A program made the position numbers and the translations under genes. 48,469 nucleotides of DNA, from assembly GCA_016212695.1 (NCBI GenBank), contig JACREX010000238.1:1-48469 (forward strand). Reading direction: 5' to 3'. The notes under the pieces were generated by a model. The model made no database searches and was not told where the DNA came from. It worked only from the letters and a program-made list of their open reading frames with translations. The stretch comes from Bacteroidia bacterium (GTDB lineage Bacteria > Bacteroidota > Bacteroidia > Bacteroidales > GWF2-35-48). This document shows positions 15,066 through 24,609 of this stretch, piece after piece. Within the stretch, counting starts at the first letter, position 1, and each line of letters opens with the position of its first letter.

Positions 15066-17003
15066 ATGAAGACTACAAATATTTCAAAACTTAGCGTATG
15101 GGGTTTAATCATTACTCTTGGAATAGTATATGGGGATATTGGAACATCTCCATTGTATGTCATGAGAGCAATTATTAACAGTTCGGGCGGAGTCCATGAA
15201 AATATTATTATTGGTGGTATTTCCTGTATTATTTGGACGTTAACGCTACAAACCACATTAAAATATGTACTGATAACCCTTCGCGCAGATAATAAAGGTG
15301 AAGGCGGAATATTTGCATTATACGCTTTAATCAGACGTCATATAAAATGGGCATTCATTCTGGCAATAATCGGAGGTGCAGCGTTGCTTGCTGACGGTAT
15401 TATTACACCTGCAATTACTGTTGTTTCTGCTGTTGAAGGGCTTCGATTGATTAATGAAAATATACCAGTTCTTCCAATCGTTCTTTTAATAATAATTATT
15501 TTATTTTTTTTTCAACAATACGGAACTAATTTTCTTGGACGATCATTTGGTCCGGTAATGTTTTTTTGGTTTTTAATGCTGGCTATCCTTGGATTTGCAC
15601 AGGTTATTCAAAATCCGGTGGTACTAAAAGCATTTAACCCATACTATGCCATTGAACTATTAGCTAATCATAAGGGAAGCTTTGTATTACTTGGCGCTGT
15701 CTTTCTATGCACGACTGGCGCTGAAGCCTTGTATTCTGACCTTGGACATTGCGGTCTTCAAAATATCAGGATTTCCTGGATATTTGTAAAATTTTCTCTC
15801 ATTTTGAATTATCTTGGACAAGGAGCCTGGGTGCTTCTTCATCCCAATATTTCGAGCGAAATTAATCCTTTTTACTCAATGATGCCTGAATGGTTTCTGT
15901 TTCCCGGTATTTTAATTGCGGCATTTGCCGCTGTAATTGCAAGCCAGGCATTAATATCAGGGTCATATACAATCATTAATGAAGCAATATTATTGAATTT
16001 CTGGCCTCGGGTAAAAATAAGCCACCCAACTTTTATTAAAGGACAAATGTATATTCCAAGTGTAAATAAATTATTATTTATTGGTTGTATATTCGTTATA
16101 CTATACTTTAGGGAATCATCCAATATGGAAGCTGCTTACGGGCTTGCAATTACAATTACAATGATGATGACCACACTGCTGATGAGTTTTTATTTTTATA
16201 TTAAACGAAAAGCAACTTTTATAATTTTTATTTTTCTTGGTGGTTTTTTATTAATAGAAGGATCATTTTTTATTGCAAATTTATTTAAATTTATACATGG
16301 TGGCTGGGTTACACTTTTGATTGCAGCGATATTAATATTCATTATGTATGTCTGGTACAGGGGCAGGACAATAAAAAACAAACTGACTGAATATGTCAAT
16401 TTTGGTAAATATTTTCCTATGTTACACGAAATGAGAAAAGATCAGAATATACCAAAATATGCAACTAATCTTGTTTATTTTACGAATGCAAAACCAATAC
16501 TTGATATTGAAAAAAAAGTAATTTATTCAATTTTTAATAAACAACCTAAAAGAGCAGATGTTTACTGGATAATTCATGTTGATGTTGTAGATGAGCCACA
16601 CTCTATGACCTATAAAGTAAGTCCATTGATCCCGGAAACACTAATCAGGATTGATTTTAGAATTGGATTTAGAATACCTACAAAAATTAATTTATATTTT
16701 AGAAAAGCCGTTCAGGGTTTAGTTATAAATAAAGAAGTTGATATTATGTCCCGCTATCCGTCACTTAATAGATTTTTAGTTTCCGGCGATTTTCGTTTTG
16801 TATTAACAGACAGAGTACAAGGGTTTGATTTTGAATTTCAACCTTTCGATCAGTTTATTATGGACAGTTATGATATTCTAAAAAAAATTGGCATTCCTGA
16901 AGAAAAAGCATATGGGCTTGATACAAGCTGTGTAGTTACAGAAAAAATACCATTAATAATTAATCAGGACATGGATTGTAATTTATCCCGAACAGAAGAA
17001 TAA
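15066..17003 (+). CDS. kup: Kup-type potassium uptake permease
   Basis: A 645-residue protein, close to the usual 620-650 of the KUP/HAK/KT family. It imports K+ across the inner membrane, usually by proton symport. The signature GIVYGDIGTSPLYV is at 20-33 and contains the conserved Asp. About 12 membrane helices run to about residue 440, with LADGIITPAITVVSAVEG, TGAEALYSDLGHCG and IASQALISGSYTI typical of the family. A C-terminal cytoplasmic domain of about 200 residues follows. It is the second gene of a unit with the small protein (1-base gap), and a KdpDE-like pair follows after 102 bp. The arrangement suggests K+-responsive control of Kup. Confidence 0.95.
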   Translation: MKTTNISKLSVWGLIITLGIVYGDIGTSPLYVMRAIINSSGGVHENIIIGGISCIIWTLTLQTTLKYVLITLRADNKGEGGIFALYALIRRHIKWAFILAIIGGAALLADGIITPAITVVSAVEGLRLINENIPVLPIVLLIIIILFFFQQYGTNFLGRSFGPVMFFWFLMLAILGFAQVIQNPVVLKAFNPYYAIELLANHKGSFVLLGAVFLCTTGAEALYSDLGHCGLQNIRISWIFVKFSLILNYLGQGAWVLLHPNISSEINPFYSMMPEWFLFPGILIAAFAAVIASQALISGSYTIINEAILLNFWPRVKISHPTFIKGQMYIPSVNKLLFIGCIFVILYFRESSNMEAAYGLAITITMMMTTLLMSFYFYIKRKATFIIFIFLGGFLLIEGSFFIANLFKFIHGGWVTLLIAAILIFIMYVWYRGRTIKNKLTEYVNFGKYFPMLHEMRKDQNIPKYATNLVYFTNAKPILDIEKKVIYSIFNKQPKRADVYWIIHVDVVDEPHSMTYKVSPLIPETLIRIDFRIGFRIPTKINLYFRKAVQGLVINKEVDIMSRYPSLNRFLVSGDFRFVLTDRVQGFDFEFQPFDQFIMDSYDILKKIGIPEEKAYGLDTSCVVTEKIPLIINQDMDCNLSRTEE

Positions 17004-17016
17004 CAAAAAATAATCC

Positions 17017-17024
17017 TATTTTTG
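17017..17024 (+). promoter_or_regulatory. Possible internal -7 box before the kinase gene
   Basis: TATTTTTG matches TAnnTTTG in the gap between kup and the kinase gene, 81 bases before the kinase ATG. It would let the two-component pair be made independently of kup. Confidence 0.35.
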
Positions 17025-17105
17025 TCAGGGAATATAACAACTTTCAAATTGTGCATTAATGGACTTAAGACGATTATCAAATTACAATAAAAGGATATAA
17101 ATATT

Positions 17106-18197
17106 ATGGCGATTTTTTATAAGATTAAAAGTAAACCATATCAATATCTTGTTAGTACCCTTTCAATCATTATCACCTCATTCATTTGTTATCTTATTTC
17201 TGATTATGTAGGATATAGGACCATAGCATTAGTATTGCTTTTTGTTGTTTCTCTATCAGCTATTTTGTTTGATATTATTCCGGTTTTAATAGCAGCCGTT
17301 TTAAGCGCTATGATTTGGGATTATTTTTTTATTCCTCCTCATTATACCTTTCATGTTGACAATACGGAAGATGCTTTAATGCTTCTTATGTATTTTATTA
17401 TAGCCTTGGTTAATGGCGTATTGACTGCTAAAATCAGAAAAATTGAGAAATTGTCACAGCAAAAAGAAGAAAAACTGAATTCTGTAAAATTATATGATAC
17501 TCTGTTCAATTCTATTTCGCACGAATTAAGAACGCCAATTTCTACAATATATGGTTCAACAGACAATCTCTTGAATAATCAGGCTAATTTAAACGATGAA
17601 AATAAAATTAAACTTATTACTGAAATTCATAAAGCATCTGAAAGATTAAACAGACTTGTTGGAAATTTACTAAATATATCACGGCTTGAGGCCGGTCATA
17701 TCAGTATTAAAAAAGCATGGTGCAATGTAAATGAACTCATACATTCTGTAATTAATTCACTTGAACAGGAATTACAGAAACATAAGATTAAAATTGCAAT
17801 AGATGAACAATTTCCATTGGTAAAATTAGATTATGGATTAATAGAACAGGTAATTGTAAATATCGTTTATAATGCGTCAATTCATACTGTCGAAAATACT
17901 ATTATTGCTATTGAAGTAAAACTTGACCACAATACTTTAGTAATATTATTTTCAGATAATGGTTCAGGAATTCCTGATGCTGAAATTGATAAAATCTTTG
18001 ATAAATTCTACAGTATTAAAGGAACTTCCATAAGTGGAACTGGTTTAGGGTTATCAATTGCAAAGGGTTTTATTGAAGCGCATAATGGAAAAATAAAAGC
18101 TTTCAACAATGAATTTAAAGGATTATCTTTTGAAATCAAAATACCCTTAACAAGCAATGAAATAATGAATTTAAACGCATTCAAAAATGAGCAATAA
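17106..18197 (+). CDS. Shortened KdpD-like sensor histidine kinase (DUF4118-HisKA-HATPase)
   Basis: A 363-residue protein. Residues about 12-112 form a four-helix DUF4118 membrane domain as in KdpD, including WDYFFIPPHYTFHVDNTEDALML. The phospho-acceptor motif SHELRTPISTIYGSTDNLL has His139 and matches the KdpD form. The ATPase domain has an N-box (NIVYNASIHT), G1 (DNGSGIP) and G2 (GTGLGLSIAKGFIEAHNG). It lacks the N-terminal KdpD (PF02702) and Usp-like domains and the GAF-like linker; E. coli KdpD is about 894 residues. It therefore keeps only the membrane sensor and catalytic core. The gene overlaps the regulator gene by 11 bases. It presumably autophosphorylates in response to K+ or envelope state and passes phosphate to the next gene product. 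Confidence 0.88.
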   Translation: MAIFYKIKSKPYQYLVSTLSIIITSFICYLISDYVGYRTIALVLLFVVSLSAILFDIIPVLIAAVLSAMIWDYFFIPPHYTFHVDNTEDALMLLMYFIIALVNGVLTAKIRKIEKLSQQKEEKLNSVKLYDTLFNSISHELRTPISTIYGSTDNLLNNQANLNDENKIKLITEIHKASERLNRLVGNLLNISRLEAGHISIKKAWCNVNELIHSVINSLEQELQKHKIKIAIDEQFPLVKLDYGLIEQVIVNIVYNASIHTVENTIIAIEVKLDHNTLVILFSDNGSGIPDAEIDKIFDKFYSIKGTSISGTGLGLSIAKGFIEAHNGKIKAFNNEFKGLSFEIKIPLTSNEIMNLNAFKNEQ

Positions 18198-18885
18198 TTC
18201 AATCCTTATCATAGATGATGAAGTGCAAATCCGTAAACTTTTAGAGATTACCTTAACGTCAAATAATTTTAAAACAAGCGAAGCAATCAATGGCAAAAGC
18301 GGATTACTACTGGCTGCAAATCATCCTCCTGATTTAATTATTTTAGATTTAGGCTTACCGGATGATGACGGACAACATATTTTAAAAAAATTGAGGGAAT
18401 GGTATTTCAGTCCTATTATTATTTTATCCGTCAGGAATTCTGAAGAAGATATTATTACAGCGCTTGATAATGGTGCAAATGATTATCTTGTTAAACCTTT
18501 CCGTACAGGTGAATTATTAGCAAGAATTCGAACTGCATTACGATTGTCGCAGACATTCAACAATTCATCAGTATTTGAATTTGAAAATATTAAAGTTGAC
18601 TTAGTAAATCATTTAGTAAAAAAAAATGACGAAGTCATCAAACTTACGATAACCGAATTTTCATTATTAAGCCTTTTGGTAAAAAATGAGGGTAGAGTTT
18701 TAACACATAGTTTTATTTTAAAAGAAATATGGGGTATTGGCTATGTTGAGCAAACTCAATACCTGCGTGTATTCATTGCACAATTAAGAAAAAAAATCGA
18801 AGACAATCCAAATCAACCCAAATATATAAAAACCGAATCCGGTATTGGTTATAGATTTATTACTTCAAAAAATATTATTCCATAA
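18187..18885 (+). CDS. KdpE-like response regulator (OmpR/PhoB class)
   Basis: A 232-residue protein. The receiver domain (1-120) has the acidic pocket IIDDE, phospho-acceptor Asp54 in DLIILDLGLPDDDG, and the conserved Lys in DYLVKPF. The winged-helix domain (about 130-230) ends WGIGYVEQTQYLRVFIAQLR and TESGIGYRF. These are close to the KdpE pattern in both domains (DLGLPDGDG; VEHSHYLRIYMGHLR; TETGIGYRF). It overlaps the kinase gene by 11 bases, so the two are a pair. The likely target is the phased repeat array upstream of the operon, giving a self-activating loop. No kdpFABC genes are present in the window. Confidence 0.9.
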   Translation: MSNNSILIIDDEVQIRKLLEITLTSNNFKTSEAINGKSGLLLAANHPPDLIILDLGLPDDDGQHILKKLREWYFSPIIILSVRNSEEDIITALDNGANDYLVKPFRTGELLARIRTALRLSQTFNNSSVFEFENIKVDLVNHLVKKNDEVIKLTITEFSLLSLLVKNEGRVLTHSFILKEIWGIGYVEQTQYLRVFIAQLRKKIEDNPNQPKYIKTESGIGYRFITSKNIIP

Positions 18886-18982
18886 AATTTAAGCGGAGGT
18901 AATCACAACTTTTTACTTATGGTAGTATGCGCAGCATAGTCGTGCGGAGAGCTATAACAACTAATGTGCTGCTTTGTAAATT

Positions 18983-19924
18983 TTAAAGCATGCTTCCGCC
19001 TCTTTTTTTATCATTGAAACGCATATCGCCTTCCTTTTTCCTGAAGATATTATTCCCGATACCCAGAGTTACCGTAATGGGAAAATACCAATGTAAAAGT
19101 TGTTTCCTGTTGATGTCCGGATCTTCTGGAACCTCTGTCCTGTAAATGGCTCCAAGGCTCAGCCTCGATGTCCAGAAACCGGCCAGCATAAACCATTCGC
19201 AACGGATCCCGTATTGTTTGAAATCCGGGGTAAAGGGCAGGCCAATGTCAAAATACCGCCATCCCTTCTGTCCGTCAGGGTTAATACTTTTTTTCAGGAA
19301 GTTCCATGCTTTCTGAATTTTCAGTGTGGGTATGATATAATGGTTGTAGTTTTTATTGTCAAGGTAATCGTCGTTTTTATTTGTGATCCTGTAATTCCCT
19401 TTTTTGTAAAGGGTGCCTAAAACCCATGATGTGCCGGAATTTTCAGTCAGATAATATATGAATATCCCAAAACTTTTTGAAACAGGCCCGCGGTACAGCC
19501 TTGATGTTTTCTGGTTCCCGTCGTCGCCGCTCCGGCTGTCATAATAAAACCTGAACCGCATGGAAGAAGTTTTTTCATACACGATAATACCCGTGCCAAA
19601 TTTATATCCGCCGCCGCGTAGTCCAAAATTGTGGCCATACCAGTAATTCCATTTCTCTGTACGCGCAGGCATGGTATATGCATAATACTGCCCGGTTATA
19701 ACCCACGACGGCGCTGATTTTTTCCCGGCCATTTTCAACACGTCAAAAAACACATCTGCTCCGGCAGAAAAACTCATACCGGGTGTAAACGCAGCTTCCA
19801 GCGCCATATAATTGGTAGGCAGCATACCTTTCATCCCGTCTGTTACATCCTCATCAACCTGTGCTTTTACTGGCATTCCGATGGCCATTATTAAAATCAC
19901 TACAATCCAATAATTTTTTTTCAT
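18983..19924 (-). CDS. Secreted or outer-membrane protein of unknown family
   Basis: A 313-residue protein with a signal peptide (1-21, ending VKAQ). The mature chain is rich in aromatic, alternating strands (WVITGQYYAYTMPA, WYGHNFGLRGGGYKFGTGIIVYE, MRFRFYYDSRSG, SFGIFIYYL, YFPITVTLGIGNNIF), which suggests an outer-membrane barrel or a beta-rich envelope protein. It ends in a short basic tail (RFNDKKRGGSML), not a T9SS domain. I do not recognise the family. A -7 box (TATCTTTG, minus, 20006-20013) is about 80 bases upstream. Nothing nearby points to a function. Confidence 0.65.
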   Translation of the reverse strand: MKKNYWIVVILIMAIGMPVKAQVDEDVTDGMKGMLPTNYMALEAAFTPGMSFSAGADVFFDVLKMAGKKSAPSWVITGQYYAYTMPARTEKWNYWYGHNFGLRGGGYKFGTGIIVYEKTSSMRFRFYYDSRSGDDGNQKTSRLYRGPVSKSFGIFIYYLTENSGTSWVLGTLYKKGNYRITNKNDDYLDNKNYNHYIIPTLKIQKAWNFLKKSINPDGQKGWRYFDIGLPFTPDFKQYGIRCEWFMLAGFWTSRLSLGAIYRTEVPEDPDINRKQLLHWYFPITVTLGIGNNIFRKKEGDMRFNDKKRGGSML

Positions 19925-20005
19925 GATCGCTCTAATTTAATATTATATTCGTTACATTATACTTTATCTTTCCTGTGAAGCATACCATAAAACGGGACAT
20001 TAAAA

Positions 20006-20013
20006 CAAAGATA
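20006..20013 (-). promoter_or_regulatory. -7 promoter box of the gene at 18983-19924
   Basis: Minus-strand TATCTTTG matches TAnnTTTG. Confidence 0.4.
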
Positions 20014-20143
20014 GTGTATTTTTTTTTTTATATGAAACACAGGTATCAGAATTATTTTTGTCATGGGATTTAAAAGCCGTGCAAAATACCCGCTGTATCA
20101 TAAAATATTTTTTAAATGTTTTTTTTAAATAACGATTTTTATA

Positions 20144-20151
20144 TATATTTG
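20144..20151 (+). promoter_or_regulatory. -7 promoter box of the AAA_14 ATPase gene
   Basis: TATATTTG matches TAnnTTTG, 18 bases upstream of the ATG at 20170. Confidence 0.45.
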
Positions 20152-20169
20152 TAGTTTATAAACAACACT

Positions 20170-21363
20170 ATGGAAAATCTGAAACGAAAAAGTAATAAAA
20201 GGATATTAAATACTCCTTTAACTTTTAACCGGTATTTGCTAAAACAAATTAATTTCAAAAACCGGCTGATCTGTATTACGGGGGCCAGAGGAACCGGAAA
20301 AACCACATTGGTCTTGCAGCATCTTAAAATGGCCTATCCGGATACAGATGAAACCCTATATGTGCTTATGGATGATATATTTTTCGTGCATAATACATTA
20401 AGCAGTCTGGCTGAAGATTTTATTCAGAGCGGTGGAAAAATTCTGGTATTGGATGAAGTGCATAAATATCCGGGCTGGTCAAGAGAAATAAAAAACATTT
20501 ATGACTTTTATCCTGAATTAAAAATTATTTATACAGGATCCTCTCTGCTTGAATTATATAAATCAGAAGTTGATTTAAGCCGGAGAACCGTAGTGTATAA
20601 CCTGCATGAACTTTCACTGAGGGAGTATATTGAATTGTATCATAAAATAAAAATTCCTGCAATTTCTCTTAAAGACATATTGGCTAAACATATTCAGATT
20701 TCAAATGATATTTCTCAAAAAATAAAACCTGTTAAATATTTAAAAGAATATTTTCAATATGGGTCTTATCCTTTTATAACAGAGGGGAAGGAAGAGTATC
20801 CTGAAAAACTGACAAAAACAATATGGCAGGTTCTGGAAGTTGATCTGCCCGGAATTATTCCTATTGAGTATGGTACAATTATTAAATTAAAAAAAATGTT
20901 ATACCTGATCGGTTCAAGTGCACCGTTTATTCCCAACATTAAAGAGCTTGCAGAAAAAATCGGGGCAAGCCGGGATCAGACATTGCGGTTTATTTTTACG
21001 CTTGAAAAGGCCATGCTTTTATTTTCAACAAGACCAAAATCTTCGGCAACAGGCTACCTGACAAAACCTGAAAAAATATATTTGCATAATTCCAATTTAT
21101 TGTATTCGCTCAGCGATGAAACGACAGAAATAGGAACCGCCCGCGAAACATTTTTTGCGAACCAGGTTTCTCTGCAGCATAAAATCAATCATTCGGAAAA
21201 AGCGGATTTTCTCGTTTCCGGTATGTATACTTTTGAAATCGGAGGGAAAAATAAAAAAACAGGACAAATCAGAAATATTCAAAACTCATTCATCGCTGCA
21301 GATAATATTGAAACAGGAAATAAAAATACCATCCCGCTGTGGCTTTTTGGATTTTTGTATTAG
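20170..21363 (+). CDS. AAA_14 / DUF4143 ATPase
   Basis: A 397-residue protein. Walker A GARGTGKTT is at 38-46 and Walker B ILVLDE at 91-96, followed by a sensor-like YTGSSLLELY. This matches AAA_14 (PF13173). The C-terminal half fits DUF4143 (PF13635), with winged-helix-like NIKELAEKIGASRDQTLRFIFTLEKAMLL and ending DFLVSGMYTFEIGGKNK. The D...E-x-G-G-K arrangement is reminiscent of a PD-(D/E)XK nuclease core. The family is very widespread, often mobile and present in many copies in Bacteroidota, and its function is not settled. It appears full length, has its own promoter and is not in an operon. Confidence 0.9.
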   Translation: MENLKRKSNKRILNTPLTFNRYLLKQINFKNRLICITGARGTGKTTLVLQHLKMAYPDTDETLYVLMDDIFFVHNTLSSLAEDFIQSGGKILVLDEVHKYPGWSREIKNIYDFYPELKIIYTGSSLLELYKSEVDLSRRTVVYNLHELSLREYIELYHKIKIPAISLKDILAKHIQISNDISQKIKPVKYLKEYFQYGSYPFITEGKEEYPEKLTKTIWQVLEVDLPGIIPIEYGTIIKLKKMLYLIGSSAPFIPNIKELAEKIGASRDQTLRFIFTLEKAMLLFSTRPKSSATGYLTKPEKIYLHNSNLLYSLSDETTEIGTARETFFANQVSLQHKINHSEKADFLVSGMYTFEIGGKNKKTGQIRNIQNSFIAADNIETGNKNTIPLWLFGFLY

Positions 21364-21758
21364 GTGGAAAAAACTCGCTCCCAGTTAATGCGCCTGCCTG
21401 TCGTGGAGGAAGGTTCAAGGCCTGGGAAAAAATCACCTGATTTAAAAAAATCAGATTTATAAATATCAAAAAGATTTTCACGGTTTTCTAAATTTTTGAC
21501 AATAAGTAATCCTTGAATTGATACCACAACTTTTGTCAAAAATAATAAAAAATCAGAAACTTTTATCCAACATAATTCATGAATTTAATAATTACAAAGC
21601 CCTATGTCATGCATCGACTCTCATTCGACAAGCTCATGACAGGCTGCTCAGCATGACTTTCAATCATTCGTCATAATGAGCCATTCGCCAAGCTCATGGC
21701 AGGCCAAGGTCGAATTATAGAATGATTGGTTTTAATAAAATTTTTATGAATTACAAGG
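21364..21758. other. Intergenic region with short repeats
   Basis: No gene is supported here. It holds a weak hairpin (CTGATTT at 21437-21443, AAATCAG at 21448-21454) that may end the ATPase transcript, a GCCTGCCTG fragment near 21391, and a duplicated 23-bp palindrome-associated repeat (21622-21704). Confidence 0.5.
21622..21704. repeat. Two 23-bp copies of a TTCGACAAGCTC-type repeat
   Basis: The 23 bases at 21622-21644 and 21682-21704 differ at only two positions; both contain CAAGCTCATG and end CAGGC. A related TTCGACAAGCTC sequence sits at about 26659 inside a larger hairpin. Spacing between the copies is 60 bp. Confidence 0.6.
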
Positions 21759-24266
21759 TTAAAATCCGCCGCCGTCGTCTATATTAATTTCCGAATCACG
21801 CTGAATCTTTTTCTGCCGTTGTTTAATGCCGCCATTTATCTTATAGGTAAAAGTGAGGAAAGCAACCCGGCTTTCGCGTTTTCTTATAAAGTGAGCGGAG
21901 AAACCGGCGCCTGAATTGGAAGTTTCAAATTTCTGGGTATTGAATATATCGCTTACCCGTAAAGAGACTGCAGCCTGTTCATTAAATAAATCTTTTTTTA
22001 AAGCGATATCCACATTGTAGGTTGCAGTCATAGCGCCCTGCGGAGTAACCATAGGCGCCCGGTAATTTCCGGTGAGCTGGATGTTGAATCCTTTTTTCAA
22101 TGTCGCATTCGTGCTGAGTTTGGCAGTCCAGCTTATGTTATCATTGGTAAGCGAATTGTCCACGTTGGTGCCGTCAATTTTTGTATAGAAATAACTGAAG
22201 TTTGCATTCACGCGCCACCACTTGAAAATTTCGCGGTCGAGTATAAATTCCACGCCATATGAAATCCCCTTGGCCATATTCAACTGTGTCATATTTTTTA
22301 TGCCTGTGATGGTATCGAGAAATGTATATCGTTTAATGACATCATCTATCTGCCTATAAAAAATTGTGGAGTATACGCTCGTTTTTTTTAGTTCCAGTGC
22401 GTGGCCGATTTCATACGAGTTCACATATTCAGGTTTCAGCTTTGGGTTTCCATAGCTGATCATACCGGGACGCGTCCTGTCAACAAAAGGATCCAGCGAA
22501 TGAGGGTCTGGCCTGTTGATGCGGCGGCTGTAGCTGAGCATAAATTCATTTATTTTCCCAACCTTCCGTGAAATATGCACAGTAGGAAACGGACTGAAAT
22601 ATCCATCCGAATAAGTTATATTCTGCGTTCTTTGTTCAGATTTCCGAAGAGCCTGTTCAAGCCGTAAACCCACCTGTATCTGAAATTTTTTTATTGTATT
22701 ACCGTAGGTTCCGTATATGGCATGCACCTGTTCTGTATAAATAAAATGATCTTTGGTATTAAAGGTGCTTAACCAGTCGTTAGTCGAATATAACAAAGAA
22801 TCATAATGATAATCGTCATCCATGTTCCTGATAATTCCCTGGTAACCGGCTTCGAATTTAGATAGCGAATCAATGGGATGATTATAATTCAACTGAACAT
22901 TTCCCATTTTATAATTATTAAGCGTGGTTTCATTCTGCCGCGTCAATGGGGAAGAATAATCCGGCAACAGGTTCAGGGTATAAGGCTGCGGCGTCATGTC
23001 GTTCGATTCATTGCTCAGCGAGTTTGTAAACATAATATCTGCTGTGAAAGCCTGATCTTTTTTGGCATAATTTTTTTTATAATTAAAAGAGACTTCATAC
23101 GATTTGTCATCTTCAGCTTCAACGCCTTTTTGCGTGTAATACTTATCGAGAACATGCTGTGTGTTAAATTCACTATAGTAAAGATCCTCGGTTCTTTTGC
23201 TTTGGTCCATATTAAAAAGGCCAGTAAGCGTCATCGTGATGGTCGGGTTGAAAGCGTAATCAGCGCCGATTTTAAAATTATTGCTCAACCGGGTCCGTGA
23301 ATTATCTGCATACTGATTTATATATGTCGTCTGATAATTAAAAGTCTGGGAGGCATCGCTTTTTCCGTAGCCGCCGCGCAAATCAGATCGTGCATCATAT
23401 GAGCCGAAAATATTTAATTTCTCCATGCTGTAGTTCAGGTTCACAGAACCGCTGTATTTTTCCCATGTTCCATAACCCAGCGTAGCCAGCCCGTTCAATC
23501 CTTTACTGATTTTCTTTTTAAGTTTTATATTGATGATTCCAGACATCCCGTCGGGGCTGAATTTTGCAGAAGGGTTTGTAATAATTTCAATATTTTCAAT
23601 AGAGCTTGCCGGAATTTGTTCAAGCTTGGCGCCTGTTAAACTCGATGGCCTTCCATCAATAAGAACCGTTACATTGGTACTGCCCCTTAAACTAACCACT
23701 CCATCCGCATCAACGGTTACTGAGGGAATATTCTGCATCACATCTACAGCGGTTCCTCCGGCAGTGGTAATATTTTTTTCAACATTCACCACTTTTTTGT
23801 CGAAGTTGTATTCGATCAGTTTTTTTTCGGAAGTAACCGTTACCTCTCCGATTGATTTTGTATCCACATCTAATTTTATGCTTCCTGTATTAACAGTTGA
23901 CTCTTTAGGAGTAATAAGGAATGAAGGCAGTATCTGAGTTTTAAAGCCAATGAATTTAACTACAATATAAAATTTACCGGCAGCAATATTTTTTAACGTG
24001 AATTTTCCTTTACGGTCGGTAATCGTACCGTTAATCATGGTTGAATCTTTGGCTCTGTATAGAACAATATTGGCATACTCAACCGGATGTGTTCCTTCGG
24101 CATCCGTCACCGTGCCGTAAACTGTTCCGAAACCTGCATTTTGAGTATTGGGATTTCCCCTGCCTGCATCCTGATCTTTGCCCTGTCCCTTGTGCTCCTG
24201 GGCTGTTAATGCGAATGTAAAAATCAATAAAATAGCAATCGGGAATAGTATACTTTTGAAAATCAT
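21759..24266 (-). CDS. Outer-membrane beta-barrel family protein, TonB-receptor-like (PF14905 type)
   Basis: An 835-residue protein with a signal peptide (1-22, ending LTAQ). Residues about 48-130 form a carboxypeptidase-regulatory-like domain (VYGTVTDAEGTHPVEYANIVLY, FTLKNIAAGKFYIVVKFIGF). A plug-like domain is at about 135-255 (VEKNITTAGGTAVDVMQNIPSVTVD, LRGSTNVTVLIDGRPSSL, IENIEIITNPSAKFSPDGMSGIINIKLKKK). A large barrel fills the rest (for example MLSYSRRINRPDPHSLDPF). The order is that of PF14905 proteins, relatives of TonB-dependent receptors. No clear TonB box and no SusD partner are seen, so the substrate is unknown. A -7 box (TAAGTTTG, minus, 24287-24294) is 20 bases upstream. The short Gln/Lys-rich tail after the barrel is not a T9SS signal. 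Confidence 0.88.
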   Translation of the reverse strand: MIFKSILFPIAILLIFTFALTAQEHKGQGKDQDAGRGNPNTQNAGFGTVYGTVTDAEGTHPVEYANIVLYRAKDSTMINGTITDRKGKFTLKNIAAGKFYIVVKFIGFKTQILPSFLITPKESTVNTGSIKLDVDTKSIGEVTVTSEKKLIEYNFDKKVVNVEKNITTAGGTAVDVMQNIPSVTVDADGVVSLRGSTNVTVLIDGRPSSLTGAKLEQIPASSIENIEIITNPSAKFSPDGMSGIINIKLKKKISKGLNGLATLGYGTWEKYSGSVNLNYSMEKLNIFGSYDARSDLRGGYGKSDASQTFNYQTTYINQYADNSRTRLSNNFKIGADYAFNPTITMTLTGLFNMDQSKRTEDLYYSEFNTQHVLDKYYTQKGVEAEDDKSYEVSFNYKKNYAKKDQAFTADIMFTNSLSNESNDMTPQPYTLNLLPDYSSPLTRQNETTLNNYKMGNVQLNYNHPIDSLSKFEAGYQGIIRNMDDDYHYDSLLYSTNDWLSTFNTKDHFIYTEQVHAIYGTYGNTIKKFQIQVGLRLEQALRKSEQRTQNITYSDGYFSPFPTVHISRKVGKINEFMLSYSRRINRPDPHSLDPFVDRTRPGMISYGNPKLKPEYVNSYEIGHALELKKTSVYSTIFYRQIDDVIKRYTFLDTITGIKNMTQLNMAKGISYGVEFILDREIFKWWRVNANFSYFYTKIDGTNVDNSLTNDNISWTAKLSTNATLKKGFNIQLTGNYRAPMVTPQGAMTATYNVDIALKKDLFNEQAAVSLRVSDIFNTQKFETSNSGAGFSAHFIRKRESRVAFLTFTYKINGGIKQRQKKIQRDSEINIDDGGGF

Positions 24267-24286
24267 ACGAACCGAATTTTAATTTA

Positions 24287-24294
24287 CAAACTTA
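24287..24294 (-). promoter_or_regulatory. -7 promoter box of the barrel receptor gene
   Basis: Minus-strand TAAGTTTG matches TAnnTTTG. Confidence 0.45.
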
Positions 24295-24427
24295 CAATTT
24301 AATAGACAATATTTATTGTGTAAGGTTTAAATGGAAACAATTATTTTGGGATTTTTAAAATTTATATGAATTTAATTTTTTCCGAAAAATATCAGGACTA
24401 AAATCCGAATGTGTGGTATTTGTTATT

Positions 24428-24484
24428 ACCCCACGCTTAAGCGTGGGGTTAATGCAAGCCCCCGTGATAATTGGGCTTTAGCCC
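24428..24484. repeat. Perfect 22-bp palindrome followed by a GGGCTTTAGCCC hairpin
   Basis: ACCCCACGCTT at 24428-24438 is followed directly by its reverse complement (to 24449). GGGCT-TT-AGCCC follows at 24473-24484. Similar GGGCTwwAGCCC hairpins are at 26608-26619 and 26711-26722. The rest of 24295-24609 is AT-rich with no gene. Confidence 0.7.
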
Positions 24485-24609
24485 TAATTTTTATAGGGTT
24501 TATACATTCATTGAAAATTGTTTTGTAAATTTGACCATATATTTATAAAAAGCCCAGATCATGTACTTAGAACTGGATTCAAAATTTTTTAACATTATTC
24601 TATTTCCCC

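Noticed and set aside
20170..21363. AAA_14/DUF4143 gene considered as part of a defence system
   Set aside because: It stands alone with its own promoter. No nuclease, toxin or antitoxin gene is adjacent, and the family is widespread without a settled role.
22878..23937. Plus-strand frames of 135-140 aa opposite the barrel receptor gene
   Set aside because: Antisense shadows of a clear PF14905-type coding sequence, with no promoter or recognisable domain.
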